A stretch of 64,000 bases of DNA, from positions 124,001 to 188,000 of the forward strand of contig NZ_CP040762.1 of NCBI RefSeq assembly GCF_004683865.2, in the 5' to 3' direction. This stretch comes from Paracoccus liaowanqingii (lineage in GTDB: Bacteria > Pseudomonadota > Alphaproteobacteria > Rhodobacterales > Rhodobacteraceae). How positions within the stretch are numbered: position 1 is the first letter of the stretch; every line of letters begins with the position of its first letter. The position numbers and the translations under genes are program-made. This document shows positions 37,122-45,178 of the stretch, piece after piece. The notes under the pieces are model-generated. The model saw only the letters and a list, made by a program, of their open reading frames with translations. It had not been told where the DNA came from and did no database searches.

Positions 37122-37148
37122 GCACCATCGTGGTTTACGCGATGGTGC
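37122..37148 (+). terminator. Hairpin after the TIM-barrel gene
   Basis: A 9-bp perfect stem (GCACCATCG at 37122-37130 with CGATGGTGC at 37140-37148) with a 9-nt loop, 22 bp after the stop codon. No T-run follows directly, so termination is plausible but not certain. Confidence 0.45.
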
Positions 37149-37286
37149 ACTTGACATGATTCGTTGCACAAATCGTTTGATAGCCGGTCTTCCACCGAAA
37201 GCCGATGCTTCCAGCATTGCAGTACAAATTTTCTAATAAATTTGGTTACATATGGTTACCTAGTGCGTCGCCACGTAAGTATTAAA

Positions 37287-37919
37287 TCAGCTTCTGACTT
37301 TGGGACGATGGTATTTTTCTATAAACGCCTCCGCAGGCATGGCACGGAAATCCGGCAAAGCCTCCTGCAGTTTGCTATGACTCCAGTCCCACCAGCAAAG
37401 CGCTAGTAGCCCGTCAATAATTTCGGGTTCGAAACGATATCTGATCAAGGATGCGCTGACGCCACCCACAACCGCGAATGGGGCAACATCTTTGGTTACA
37501 ACTGCGCCCGCGCCCACGATCGCACCTGCCCCGATTGTCACCTCGGGTTTGATGATCGCGCCATGCCCGATCCAGCAGTCCGGCCCTAGCACGGTGCGGC
37601 GGGCGACGCGGGCCGCGAAGAAATCTTGATCGTTCTCGACGTCTTCCCAATAGCTCGCGGAGCGGTAGAGAAAATGGTGTTGAGCTGCACGAGTAAATGG
37701 ATGATCAGTCGGGCCGATCCGGGTCATCGCAGCGATGTTAGAAAACTTGCCAACGCTGGTATTGGCGATATCGGCGAGCTGGTCACAATAGGCATAATCA
37801 CCAAAACTCGAATTGAGAATGCGCGAACCTTGCCCGATCTCACAATAGGCGCCATACGTCGAATTAAGTGATGTTACACCAAGATGAAACGTCGGCTCAA
37901 CGGCTGAAAGGAGAGACAT
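37287..37919 (-). CDS. Hexapeptide-repeat acyltransferase (phosphonate-metabolism/xenobiotic acyltransferase type)
   Basis: 210-residue left-handed beta-helix protein. Repeats run from about residue 12 to 160 (GAYCEIGQGSRILNSSFGDYAYC, then VLGPDCWIGHGAIIKPEVTIGAGAIVGAGAVVTKDV), with the insert loop GPTDHPFTRAAQHHFLYRSASYWE that is characteristic of the phn-associated hexapeptide transferases. Catalytic His is likely in the DHPF or GHGA segment. No other phosphonate gene is nearby, so it is an orphan; chloramphenicol/streptogramin acetyltransferase relatives are the alternative. The GC content is moderate and the flanks are mobile DNA, suggesting transfer. Confidence 0.8.
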   Translation of the reverse strand: MSLLSAVEPTFHLGVTSLNSTYGAYCEIGQGSRILNSSFGDYAYCDQLADIANTSVGKFSNIAAMTRIGPTDHPFTRAAQHHFLYRSASYWEDVENDQDFFAARVARRTVLGPDCWIGHGAIIKPEVTIGAGAIVGAGAVVTKDVAPFAVVGGVSASLIRYRFEPEIIDGLLALCWWDWSHSKLQEALPDFRAMPAEAFIEKYHRPKVRS

Positions 37920-37989
37920 TCTTGAAACTCATATTCATATTAGAGGACTGTTTGTGCGTTTGTTGAGCCCACTGGGGACGTAGAAGGGG

Positions 37990-38066
37990 TTAGTTGTTCA
38001 GTCCCGGTATCTGGTGGATCAGGTTTAGAATGAATCTGTCCGGATCGGATGTCCAGATCTTGCAAA
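37990..38066 (-). pseudogene. 3' end of an IS481-type transposase gene
   Basis: Reading the minus strand gives the transposase C-terminus (CKIWTSDPDRFILNLIHQ then IPGLNN and TAA at 37990-37992). It is the distal part of the gene whose proximal part is at 40789-41395; the IS66 element lies between them. Joined across the insertion, the frame reads LTPYDYLCKIWTS as in IS481 transposases. Confidence 0.88.
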
Positions 38067-38074
38067 GGTAATCA
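38067..38074. repeat. Target-site duplication, left copy
   Basis: The 8-bp sequence GGTAATCA directly precedes the IS66 left end and is repeated exactly at 40781-40788 beyond the right end. Eight base pairs is the usual duplication length for the IS66 family. Confidence 0.95.
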
Positions 38075-38194
38075 GTATGCGCCGTTCCCGCCCCATCGTG
38101 ATTTCGCTTGCGGTTCAGGTTCTTGGTGCGCCCGGCTGGCGCTTTGGCCTTCGTGAGTGCTCAGAATGAGCTCACTGGGGACTCCCGGATGAGC

Positions 38195-39847
38195 TCATTG
38201 TGAGGGGCTGGGGGTGGCGGCATAGGCCCACGGCATCAACGCATCGATGTCCTTGTCTAGATGGCCGTTGGCGAGCCTGGTGAAGAGATCACGCAGGTAG
38301 GCATAGGGTTCGACGCCGTTCATCTTGCAGGATCCGATCAGGCTGGCGAAGCGCGCCCACGACCGGCCGCCCTCATCGTGGCCGGCAAAAAGCGCGTTGC
38401 GGCGGTTCATGGCCGGGCTGCGGATGGCATTCTCGACCAGGTTGGAGTCCATGTCGACATGGCCATCCTCGAGGAAAAGCCGGAAGCCGTCCTGGCGCCT
38501 CAGCATGTATGCGAGCGCGACGCCGAGGTCGGATTTGCGCGAGATGCGTGCGGCCTGGGCGGCCAGCCAGGCGAAGAACTGATCCACCAGAGGGCAGGAC
38601 AATTCCAGGCGAACCGCCCGGCGATGAACGGGGTCCGCCCCGCGGATGACATCCTCGACCTTGTAGAGCGCTGCGATGCGCACCAGCGCCTCGTCGACGA
38701 TGGGCGAGCCCTTTTTCGGCTTGGCCTTGATCAGCTTGCGCCGTCCATGGGCCCAGCAGAAAGCCAACCGCAAGGGATCGCCGCCCGTGCGCTTTGGTGT
38801 GGCCAGGTGGGTATAGGCGCCATAAGCGTCAACCTGGATCGTGCCATTGAAGCCGGTCAGTATCTCATTGGCATAGTCGCCCTTCCGGCCGGGGCGATAG
38901 TGGAACACCACCCCCGGCGGTGCGGGGCCGTTCCAGCCCCGGTCATCGCGCAGCACCGCCCAGAGATAACCGGCCTTCGTCTTGCCTCGCCCGGGGTCCA
39001 GCACGGGGGCGGTGGTTTCGTCGACATAGAGCCGGGTGCTGCCCTGTTTCAGCAGCACCGCCATGCGGTCCACGACCGGGGCGATCAACGCACCGGTCCG
39101 ACCCATCCAGTCGGCGAGGACCGATCGGTCGATCGGCACACCGTGCCGCGCCATGACCACGGCCTGGCGGTTGAGGGGCATGTGTTCGGAATGCTTGGAC
39201 ACCGCGATCTGCGCCAGGAGCGCCTCGGTGGGCCAGCTGCCCTCCAGAAGATGCGCTGCAGCTCTCGCCTGAACCACGCCCGTACGCCCTTTGGGACAGG
39301 CGTATTTCGGGCGGACGGAGACGATCACCTGATAGCGTGCCGGGATGTAATCCAGGCGCTCGGTTCGGTCCTCCCCGATCCGGACCATGTCGCCACAGCC
39401 GCAAGGGCAGACAATGCTGTCTGGCTCGATGACACGCTCGACGCGTGGTAGATGCTGCGGCAAGGAGCGCGCCTTGCGCTTCTTGCCCGGCACCTTCTTC
39501 TCGGGATCGGTCTCGCTGGCCGAGATCTTCGCCTCGACCGCGGCAATCTGTTCCTGGGTTTCGGCGATGGCGGCTTCCAGATCCTCCAGCGCCAGCTCGA
39601 GCTGTGCAGGGTCCAGCTTTTCCGATTTCGGCCCGAACTTCGCATGCCGGTATTGTCCGACCTGGCCTTCCAGCTTTTCGATCAGGGCCTTCAGTTCGGT
39701 GATGAAGGCGTCCTTCTCGGCCCCCACCGCCTGTTCATGCTGACGCGCCGCACGCTCCACCGACAGCTCGAACTGCGCGGCCTCGAACGCCTTCACAACC
39801 TCGGGCGGAAGGTCTGGAAACAGGCTGAGATCGAAGGGCTGCGACAT
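38195..39847 (-). CDS. tnpC: IS66 transposase TnpC
   Basis: 550-residue transposase. An N-terminal coiled coil (residues about 25-110), a zinc-finger-like region (SIVCPCGCGDMVRIGEDRTERLDYIP) and a DDE core follow: TRLYVDETTAPVLDPG holds the first aspartate, FNGTIQVDAYGAY the second, and DSNLVENAIRS the glutamate. The C-terminal IS66_C segment (NALFAGHDEGGRSWARFASLIGSCKMNGVEP) is complete. Start ATG at 39847. Confidence 0.96.
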   Translation of the reverse strand: MSQPFDLSLFPDLPPEVVKAFEAAQFELSVERAARQHEQAVGAEKDAFITELKALIEKLEGQVGQYRHAKFGPKSEKLDPAQLELALEDLEAAIAETQEQIAAVEAKISASETDPEKKVPGKKRKARSLPQHLPRVERVIEPDSIVCPCGCGDMVRIGEDRTERLDYIPARYQVIVSVRPKYACPKGRTGVVQARAAAHLLEGSWPTEALLAQIAVSKHSEHMPLNRQAVVMARHGVPIDRSVLADWMGRTGALIAPVVDRMAVLLKQGSTRLYVDETTAPVLDPGRGKTKAGYLWAVLRDDRGWNGPAPPGVVFHYRPGRKGDYANEILTGFNGTIQVDAYGAYTHLATPKRTGGDPLRLAFCWAHGRRKLIKAKPKKGSPIVDEALVRIAALYKVEDVIRGADPVHRRAVRLELSCPLVDQFFAWLAAQAARISRKSDLGVALAYMLRRQDGFRLFLEDGHVDMDSNLVENAIRSPAMNRRNALFAGHDEGGRSWARFASLIGSCKMNGVEPYAYLRDLFTRLANGHLDKDIDALMPWAYAATPSPSQ

Positions 39848-39910
39848 GCGGATTCATAGCCTTTCCGGACAGGAAAGACCAATAAAACAACGCTACAACA
39901 GCCGAGTAAA

Positions 39911-40264
39911 TCACCCCGCTGCAATGGGTGGAGCAACCCGCTGCGCAACGATCCGGCGCCAGTCCAGACCTTCGAACAATGCCTCGTGCTGGGCTCGCGA
40001 CAGCCGCATTGTCCCGTCCTGAACCTTCGGCCAGGAAAAGCTGCCCTGCTCCAAAACCTTGTAAACCATCACCAGACCTGTTCCGTCCCAAACCAGAATC
40101 TTCAGCCTGTCGCCGCGTTTCGAACGGAACACGATTGTCACCCCGGAATGCGGATCGAGCTTCAGCTCGGTCTGCACGATCAGCGCCAGGGCGCGATGGC
40201 CGCAGCGGAAGTCCACCGGCCGCGTCGCGATCAGGATTGGCTGGCGTTGTCCCGCGACAATCAT
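39911..40264 (-). CDS. tnpB: IS66 accessory protein TnpB
   Basis: 117 residues of the IS66 Orf2 family. It shows the standard stretch VDFRCGHRALALIVQTELKLDPHSGVTIVFRSKRGDRLKILVWDGTGLVM. Required with TnpA and TnpC for transposition. It overlaps tnpA by four bases. Confidence 0.95.
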   Translation of the reverse strand: MIVAGQRQPILIATRPVDFRCGHRALALIVQTELKLDPHSGVTIVFRSKRGDRLKILVWDGTGLVMVYKVLEQGSFSWPKVQDGTMRLSRAQHEALFEGLDWRRIVAQRVAPPIAAG

Positions 40265-40701
40265 GCCGATCCTCGCAAAGCGCGCGCCACTGCTGCTGCC
40301 CGCTCTACCGGAACATCGCCTGGAACCCGCAGCACCAGATCGTTGCCGATCTCGATCGTGATGACCCCGACGGTCCGTTCGGGATCCGCAGACAGACCGA
40401 CATCCTCAGGCTCCACCGAAACCGGCACAAAGGCTGGCAAAGCGTCAGACGCCACACCGGCCATGGCGTCAGCGGGCAGGACAAGACGGCCCTTGCGCGC
40501 CTGACGCCGCCAATCTGAAAGCTGATGCGCTGCCAGATCATGCCTACGCGCCACATCCGCCACCCGCGCCCTCGGCTGAAAGCTCTCGGCCACAATCCGC
40601 GCTTTCACATTATCCGGCCAGCGCCGATATCCACGTGTCCGCCGCACAACCTCGATGCAGCCGTCAAACCCGTCGCCGCCATCCGCCATCTTCATCTCCA
40701 T
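40261..40701 (-). CDS. tnpA: IS66 accessory protein TnpA
   Basis: 146 residues with an HTH_8-type transposase fold in the first 90 residues (RRWPDNVKARIVAESFQPRARVADVARRHDLAAHQLSDWRRQA), as in IS66 Orf1 proteins. Several ATG codons open the frame (40701, 40695, 40689); the first is used here. Confidence 0.93.
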   Translation of the reverse strand: MEMKMADGGDGFDGCIEVVRRTRGYRRWPDNVKARIVAESFQPRARVADVARRHDLAAHQLSDWRRQARKGRLVLPADAMAGVASDALPAFVPVSVEPEDVGLSADPERTVGVITIEIGNDLVLRVPGDVPVERAAAVARALRGSA

Positions 40702-40780
40702 CTGAATGCTCAGAACGAGACTCGCCGCTCGGCCAGCGTCGGGAAACCGCAGAAATCAATGGGGCGGGGACGGCGCATAC

Positions 40781-40788
40781 GGTAATCA
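40781..40788. repeat. Target-site duplication, right copy
   Basis: GGTAATCA, identical to 38067-38074, immediately outside the IS66 right end. Confidence 0.95.
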
Positions 40789-41395
40789 TAGGGTGTGAGC
40801 CCCCTGAGGGTCTTGAGCCGCTGCGCGGAGTTGTAGGCTGTTAGGAAGTCGGCGATATGGGTGCGGAGCGGGTCTTGGTCGTCGTAATGGAAGCGTTTGA
40901 CCGTAGCGTCCCTGATCGTGCGGTTCATCCGCTCGACTTGCCCATTCGTCCAAGGGTGGTTTGGCTTTGTGATGCGGTGCTCAATCCCGCTCGTCCATGT
41001 CCTCGGACCGATTGCGGACACGGTCTCGCCCTCGCCGATCATGTCGAACCGCATGGGCCTGGAATAGATGGTGTTGCGGTTTCTGGGCTGCTCGGCGAAC
41101 TGGATGCCCCTTGCCATCGGGCTCGGACCGATGGCGCCCGCTGGCTCGATCGGTGAGAATGATGTGGACGTGATAAGATGAGCCGCAACGCGGCGAATGC
41201 CTCAAGCATGTTTTGCAGGAACTCTCAGGCTATCTTCCTGTGCGCCTTATCGACGAGCTGGGTCACGGCAAATTTGTTCGTGCGGTCAATGCCGACAAAC
41301 GGAAATAGCTTGCCCTCAGCGATCTACACCTCTGCGATGTCGATATGGAAAAAGCTCATGGGGTAGCGCTTGAACTTCTGGCGCTTCTAATTGTC
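40789..41395 (-). pseudogene. IS481-type transposase, decayed 5' and middle part
   Basis: The minus strand reads KRYPMSFFHIDIAEV, stop, IAEGKLFPFVGIDRTNKFAVTQLVDKAHRKIA, stop, EFLQNMLEA, a frame change, LTD, a 40-nt palindromic insert, GIQFAEQPRNRN and then GIEHRITKPNHPWTNGQVERMNRTIRDATVKRFHY, with the catalytic glutamate in QVERMNR. The N-terminal 100 or so residues are missing, joined to a LacI remnant at about 41395. Two nonsense codons, a frame change, a 5' truncation and the later IS66 insertion make it long dead. Confidence 0.9.
41109..41148 (-). repeat. Small palindromic element, copy 2 (inside IS481 transposase)
   Basis: A 40-nt sequence with arms GCCATCGG (41113-41120) and CCGATGGC (41128-41135) and a 7-nt loop. 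It replaces the single codon expected between LTD and GIQFAEQ, adding about 37 nt and shifting the frame. On the minus strand it aligns with the istA copy (20452-20494, plus strand) at nearly every base except the two central loop bases and a few end positions. Confidence 0.75.
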
Positions 41396-41549
41396 GCCTT
41401 CCACCTCGGGCAACCGGGAAATGCAGTTCGCTGCAGGCACCGATGCACCGCTGAACGCCTCAGATGCGGGATGGATGGCTGCAGGGCATAAGGGCAGTCG
41501 TCCAGCGGCAACAACCTCTGCCGCCGGAAAGCGACGACGGTCGGCCTTG

Positions 41550-41944
41550 CACGAACAAGTCGTCACGCCGATTATCGCGGCGCAGGGCCCAGCACATGAA
41601 GATACCGGTCTTGCTTTGGGGACCCAGCTTCTGACCGGTGCCGATCCGCCGGACGGTGTGTTCTGCATCATTGACCTGCTAGCATTTGGCGTCATGGATG
41701 CCGCCCACCACCGCTTTGGGCAACGGGTTCCCCAAAATCTGTCAGTGATCGGCTTCGACGACATCCCGAAGTTCGGATGGGAGGCTTAGACCTGGCCACC
41801 TTTGCCCAGCCCGTCAGCGGCATCTTCGATGTCTGCGTGGCCACGCTGTCGCGCCCGTCCGAGGGGGACGCAGCAGAGACGGTGCGTCTGTCGGCGCAGG
41901 TGATCTGGCACAAGTCATTACGCTCGCTGACCCGCAGCGATTAG
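41550..41944 (+). pseudogene. C-terminal remnant of a LacI-family regulator
   Basis: Recognisable ligand-domain sequence GLALGTQLLTGADPPDGVFCIIDLLAFGVMDAAHHRFGQRVPQNLSVIGFDD stops at TAG 41787-41789. In a shifted frame it continues DLATFAQPVSGIFDVCVATLSRPSEG to TAG at 41944. The DNA-binding domain and most of the ligand domain are absent. It may be the former regulator of the neighbouring catabolic genes, replaced by the LacI protein at 48943-50001. Confidence 0.75.
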
Positions 41945-41983
41945 ACCTGACGTTTGGCCTGAAAGATGGCCCACGGGCTCATG

Positions 41984-42640
41984 TCACGTCTCGCCGGACC
42001 ACGCGACGTCATGAAAGGCAATTTCCAGTCGCTGCACGTGGCCGAACAGGGCAACTAGCGCCGTCTGACGGTCCACCGGCAGGTCTGTGCCTAAGCGATC
42101 CACCCTGTCACGCAGCCAGAGTGCCTGCGCATGAAACTCGGGCGCGGTGTGTAGGGCGATCCAGTCCTGCCGAACCGGGTCGCGCAGGCGGGTGTCGCGA
42201 TGAGCATCACACCATGTCCAATACATCCATTCCGCCGCGAACATTGCGGTAAGAATATCCGCAAGATCCCCATCCCGGGCGATGGCCAACATGCCATCCC
42301 GGAAGGCCGCCACACGCGGGTCGAGCTGCATATTGGGATCCGGGTCCAACCCGCGCTGCGCATGGGCGTTGCGGAAATAATCCATCTGCGCATGCGCAAG
42401 CCCGTCCAGCGAGGCGATCAGCTTGCGCCGGTCGTCCAGATCAGACGCCTTTGCAACGGCGTAGCCAAAGATGGCGATGGCGGTGTCGACGAAGGCCCCC
42501 TCAATCAGCAGGTAGCGGTTGAAGGCTGCCATAGGTAGCCTGTCCGCCACCAGATCCCGGACGAAGGGATGTGCGACCATCGCATCGAAGGCCGCTGCCT
42601 GATCGGACAGCATCCGTTCGCTAAGGCTGCCTGCCGTCAT
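41984..42640 (-). CDS. TenA-family protein lacking the canonical active-site cysteine
   Basis: 218-residue all-helical TenA-like protein; classical members hydrolyse aminopyrimidines in thiamine salvage. The start at 42640 overlaps the btpA-like stop (ATGA). Family marks are HPFVRDLVADRLP, YLLIEGAFVD, EWMYWTW and the C-terminal HVQRLEIAFHDVAW with the catalytic glutamate. The segment that normally reads LPCxWxY is FAAEWMY, so the nucleophilic cysteine is replaced by alanine, and the QD pair near residue 45 is IE. It sits in a carbohydrate-type cluster rather than among thi genes, so a different substrate is likely. Last gene of the btpA-tenA transcript. Confidence 0.85.
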   Translation of the reverse strand: MTAGSLSERMLSDQAAAFDAMVAHPFVRDLVADRLPMAAFNRYLLIEGAFVDTAIAIFGYAVAKASDLDDRRKLIASLDGLAHAQMDYFRNAHAQRGLDPDPNMQLDPRVAAFRDGMLAIARDGDLADILTAMFAAEWMYWTWCDAHRDTRLRDPVRQDWIALHTAPEFHAQALWLRDRVDRLGTDLPVDRQTALVALFGHVQRLEIAFHDVAWSGET

Positions 42641-43473
42641 AATCCCGCCTGCGCGGCATCCACGAACCGGTGGACCCGTTCGGGCTCCACCGGATTCCAC
42701 CAGACCCCGTCCTCTTTCAGCGACGAGGCTACGATTACGCCGTTGGTACGCCCCAGGATCGCCACGATGTTGGCCTCGGTCACACCGGAGCCCACGAGCA
42801 GAGGCAGGTGGGTCGCGCCGCCGATCTCATCGATCTCGCCCATGCTGGCGCTGTCGCCAGTGCGCTGGCCGGTGGCAATGATACAGTCGCTGTCGAAGAA
42901 GCCCAGATCGCGGGTTAGTTCCGGGATGGATCGGTCGGCCACGATGGCGTGGCTGCCGTGCTTGACATGCGCATCGGTGAACACCCGCACATGTTCGGCC
43001 CGCAGCAGAGAGCGGTATCTCAGGGCTTGAGCAGCGCGGCCCTCCATGAAGCCTTCATTGGCGACATAGGCATTGGCCCATTGGTTCACGCGGATGAAGG
43101 CGGCGCCCCCTGCCACGGCGGTGGCCAGCGCGGGCAAGGGCGCATTGGCCAGCACGTTGATGCCAATGGGCAGACCGAAGGCGCGCTTGATCCGGTCGGT
43201 GACGACGGACAGGAAGGCGGGGGTCTCGGGGCCGATCTCGTCGGGTTTGGAAAAGGGGATGTCGCCGTGGTTCTCCACGATCAACCCGTGCATGCCCCCT
43301 TGCACCAGACGTTCCGCATCGCGCATGCAGGTGTCGTAGATGTCGTCCATCGACGCCCCGCGATAGCGCGGCGCACCGGGAAAGGCGGGGCAGTGGATCA
43401 TCCCGATCAGCGCCTTGTCACGTCCGAAGATGTCGCGGATGGCGCCTGCGGGTCGGTCGGAAATCAATGTCAT
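42637..43473 (-). CDS. BtpA/SgcQ-family TIM-barrel protein
   Basis: 278 residues from the ATG at 43473 (MTLISDRPAGAIRDIFG). Family motifs are LIGMIHCPAFPGAPRY near residue 22, GLIVENHGDIPF near 64, INVLANAPLPALA, AFIRVNQWANAYVANEGFMEGRAAQALRYR, and GSGVTEANIV in the phosphate-binding region. BtpA was named for a photosystem I accessory protein, but most homologues sit in sugar or nucleoside catabolic clusters with unknown reaction. It is divergent from the PfkB kinase with only 32 bp between starts and is followed by the TenA-like gene. Confidence 0.9.
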   Translation of the reverse strand: MTLISDRPAGAIRDIFGRDKALIGMIHCPAFPGAPRYRGASMDDIYDTCMRDAERLVQGGMHGLIVENHGDIPFSKPDEIGPETPAFLSVVTDRIKRAFGLPIGINVLANAPLPALATAVAGGAAFIRVNQWANAYVANEGFMEGRAAQALRYRSLLRAEHVRVFTDAHVKHGSHAIVADRSIPELTRDLGFFDSDCIIATGQRTGDSASMGEIDEIGGATHLPLLVGSGVTEANIVAILGRTNGVIVASSLKEDGVWWNPVEPERVHRFVDAAQAGL

Positions 43474-43505
43474 GGGCTGCCCTTTCGAAGAAGCGGAGAT
43501 TGGCG

Positions 43506-44387
43506 ATGAAGGCTTTTGTGATCGGAAATGCAGCCATTGACGAGACCGTGTCGGTCGAGGATTTCCCCCGGCCCGGCGCCTCGATCTTTGGCCGCGCACT
43601 GTCGCAGGATCTTGGCGGCAAGGGCGTCAATCAGGCGGTGGCCATTGCCCGCACTGGGCTGGCCTGCCATCTGGTCGCGGCTGTGGGTCAGGATCCGCGC
43701 GGGCGCGAGATCGCCGCCAGGCTGGCGGCCGAGCCGGTGATGGCCCAGTTGATCGCGCTGCCCGGCGTGGCGACCGACAATTCGATCATCCTGATGGCGG
43801 GACATGGCGAGAATGCCGTCATCACCACCCGCGCCGCCGCAGGCGCGATGACCCCCGACCATGCCACCGTCGCGTTGGACAAGGCCGCCTCTGGCGATCT
43901 GCTGGTGCTGCAGGGCAATCTGGGCGCGGCGACGACCGCGGCGGCCCTGCAAGCGGCCCGGGCAAGGGGGATGCGGACCGTGCTGAACCCCTCGCCCCTG
44001 CAAGCTTATGTGGCCGATCTGTGGCCATTGATTGACTGCGCTTTTCTGAACGAGGACGAGGCCGCGATCCTCGGCGGCGACGCGCGCCTGCTGTCCCATG
44101 GCGTGGCCGAGGTCGTGCTGACCATTGGCGCGCGCGGCGCGGCGCTGGTGCGGCCCGACGCGCGGATCGAGGTTCCCGCAACCCCCTGCACGGTGGTGGA
44201 CACGACCGGGGCGGGCGATTGCTTCATGGCGGTCGCGCTGGCCTCGGCGGCCCTGCGCGGGGTGGCCCTGGATGCCCGCGCCCTGCGCCATGCGGCGGTG
44301 GCGGCCGCATGGACGGTAGGCCAGGCGGGCACGGTCAGCGCCTTTCCCGACGCGGACCGGATGCGCGCGATCCTGGCAAAGGGATAG
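43506..44387 (+). CDS. PfkB-family sugar/nucleoside kinase
   Basis: 293 residues from the ATG at 43506, which has CGGAG 7 nt upstream. N-terminal signature GASIFGRALSQDLGGKGVNQAVAIARTG (residues 24-51) and C-terminal signature VVDTTGAGDCFMAVALASA with the catalytic aspartate. ATP-dependent phosphorylation of a sugar hydroxyl is expected, as in ribokinase. The only plus-strand gene of the cluster; it faces away from btpA and converges with the amidotransferase-like gene (8 bp apart). Confidence 0.93.
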   Translation: MKAFVIGNAAIDETVSVEDFPRPGASIFGRALSQDLGGKGVNQAVAIARTGLACHLVAAVGQDPRGREIAARLAAEPVMAQLIALPGVATDNSIILMAGHGENAVITTRAAAGAMTPDHATVALDKAASGDLLVLQGNLGAATTAAALQAARARGMRTVLNPSPLQAYVADLWPLIDCAFLNEDEAAILGGDARLLSHGVAEVVLTIGARGAALVRPDARIEVPATPCTVVDTTGAGDCFMAVALASAALRGVALDARALRHAAVAAAWTVGQAGTVSAFPDADRMRAILAKG

Positions 44388-44395
44388 TCCGGGGA

Positions 44396-45157
44396 TCACC
44401 GGGCGACCAGCCAGTCGAACAGGTTCTTCCACAGCGTCGGATACCCCTCCCACGCGCAGAATTCCGGCGACAGCCAATGCGGCCCCACATCCGACGTCCA
44501 TGCCGCCGTTCGCCCCTGCCCATAGGTTCCCAGCACCAAGAGCGGATGGCCGCCCTGATCCTCGGGCAGGCGAGCCACCACGGTCGCGCCGTCGCGGACC
44601 ATCACCTCGTTCACACCCAGAATGGGCGGCCATGCGGCGGGCATGCCCGTCATGGTCGGGTGGTCGGTCAGCACTATCTCGGCCTGCGCGCCCTCGGGGA
44701 TCTCGACCCGGTCGTCCCACGGATGGCAGGTGACGGGCAGCGTGTCCTCGACCGCGGTGTTGCGCCACCGCGCCTTCCCGTCGATGCCTTGGAACGAGAA
44801 GTAGCCCCCGATCATCAGCAGGTTGCCCCCCTGCCCCACCCAGTCCCGCAGCACGCGTAGCCGGTTCGGTACCGTCTTCGACCGAAGCCAGACATCGGGC
44901 GGCAGCAAGAAGGTGTTCGCGCCAATATCAGACAGGATCACAATGTCATAATCAGCCAGCCCGTCGACATCGAACGGGAACCCCTCTGCAGCGTCGTGGG
45001 CGGTCATGTAGTCGATCTGGAACGCGCTGTCCTTCATCGCCTCCAGCAGGGGCGTCGCGCCGGTATGGAAGCGGACAGAGCCGAACTGGTCGAAGCCCTT
45101 GTAATGCGTTTCCGAGGTGGTCCAGCTTTCGCCCACCAGAAGCACGCGGGTTGTCAT
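44396..45157 (-). CDS. Class I glutamine-amidotransferase-like protein (COG5426/STM3548 type)
   Basis: 253 residues. The N-terminus RVLLVGESWTTSETHYKGFDQFGSV and the strands DYDIVILSDIGANTFLLPP and GGNLLMIGGYFSFQGI show the flavodoxin-like GATase1 fold; a clear Cys nucleophile is lacking at the usual elbow (MIGGYFSF). The region GQGRTAAWTSDVGPHW is typical of the group. Homologues are commonly beside a phosphotriesterase-like gene, as here (21 bp gap), from recollection of Salmonella STM3548/STM3550. Function unknown. Confidence 0.8.
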   Translation of the reverse strand: MTTRVLLVGESWTTSETHYKGFDQFGSVRFHTGATPLLEAMKDSAFQIDYMTAHDAAEGFPFDVDGLADYDIVILSDIGANTFLLPPDVWLRSKTVPNRLRVLRDWVGQGGNLLMIGGYFSFQGIDGKARWRNTAVEDTLPVTCHPWDDRVEIPEGAQAEIVLTDHPTMTGMPAAWPPILGVNEVMVRDGATVVARLPEDQGGHPLLVLGTYGQGRTAAWTSDVGPHWLSPEFCAWEGYPTLWKNLFDWLVAR

Positions 45158-45178
45158 GGGAAGATCCTTTCGACTGTC

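Larger units (their letters stand above)
38075..40780 (-). mobile_element. Complete IS66-family insertion sequence
   Basis: 2706 bp with inverted ends (GTATGCGCCGT at both tips when read inward, then CCCGCCCCAT with slight differences) and an exact 8-bp target duplication GGTAATCA. It carries the canonical three genes tnpA-tnpB-tnpC on the minus strand, all open. It is inserted within the codons for LTPYDY/LCKIW of an IS481-type transposase. The intact duplication suggests a fairly recent, undisturbed insertion. Confidence 0.97.
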
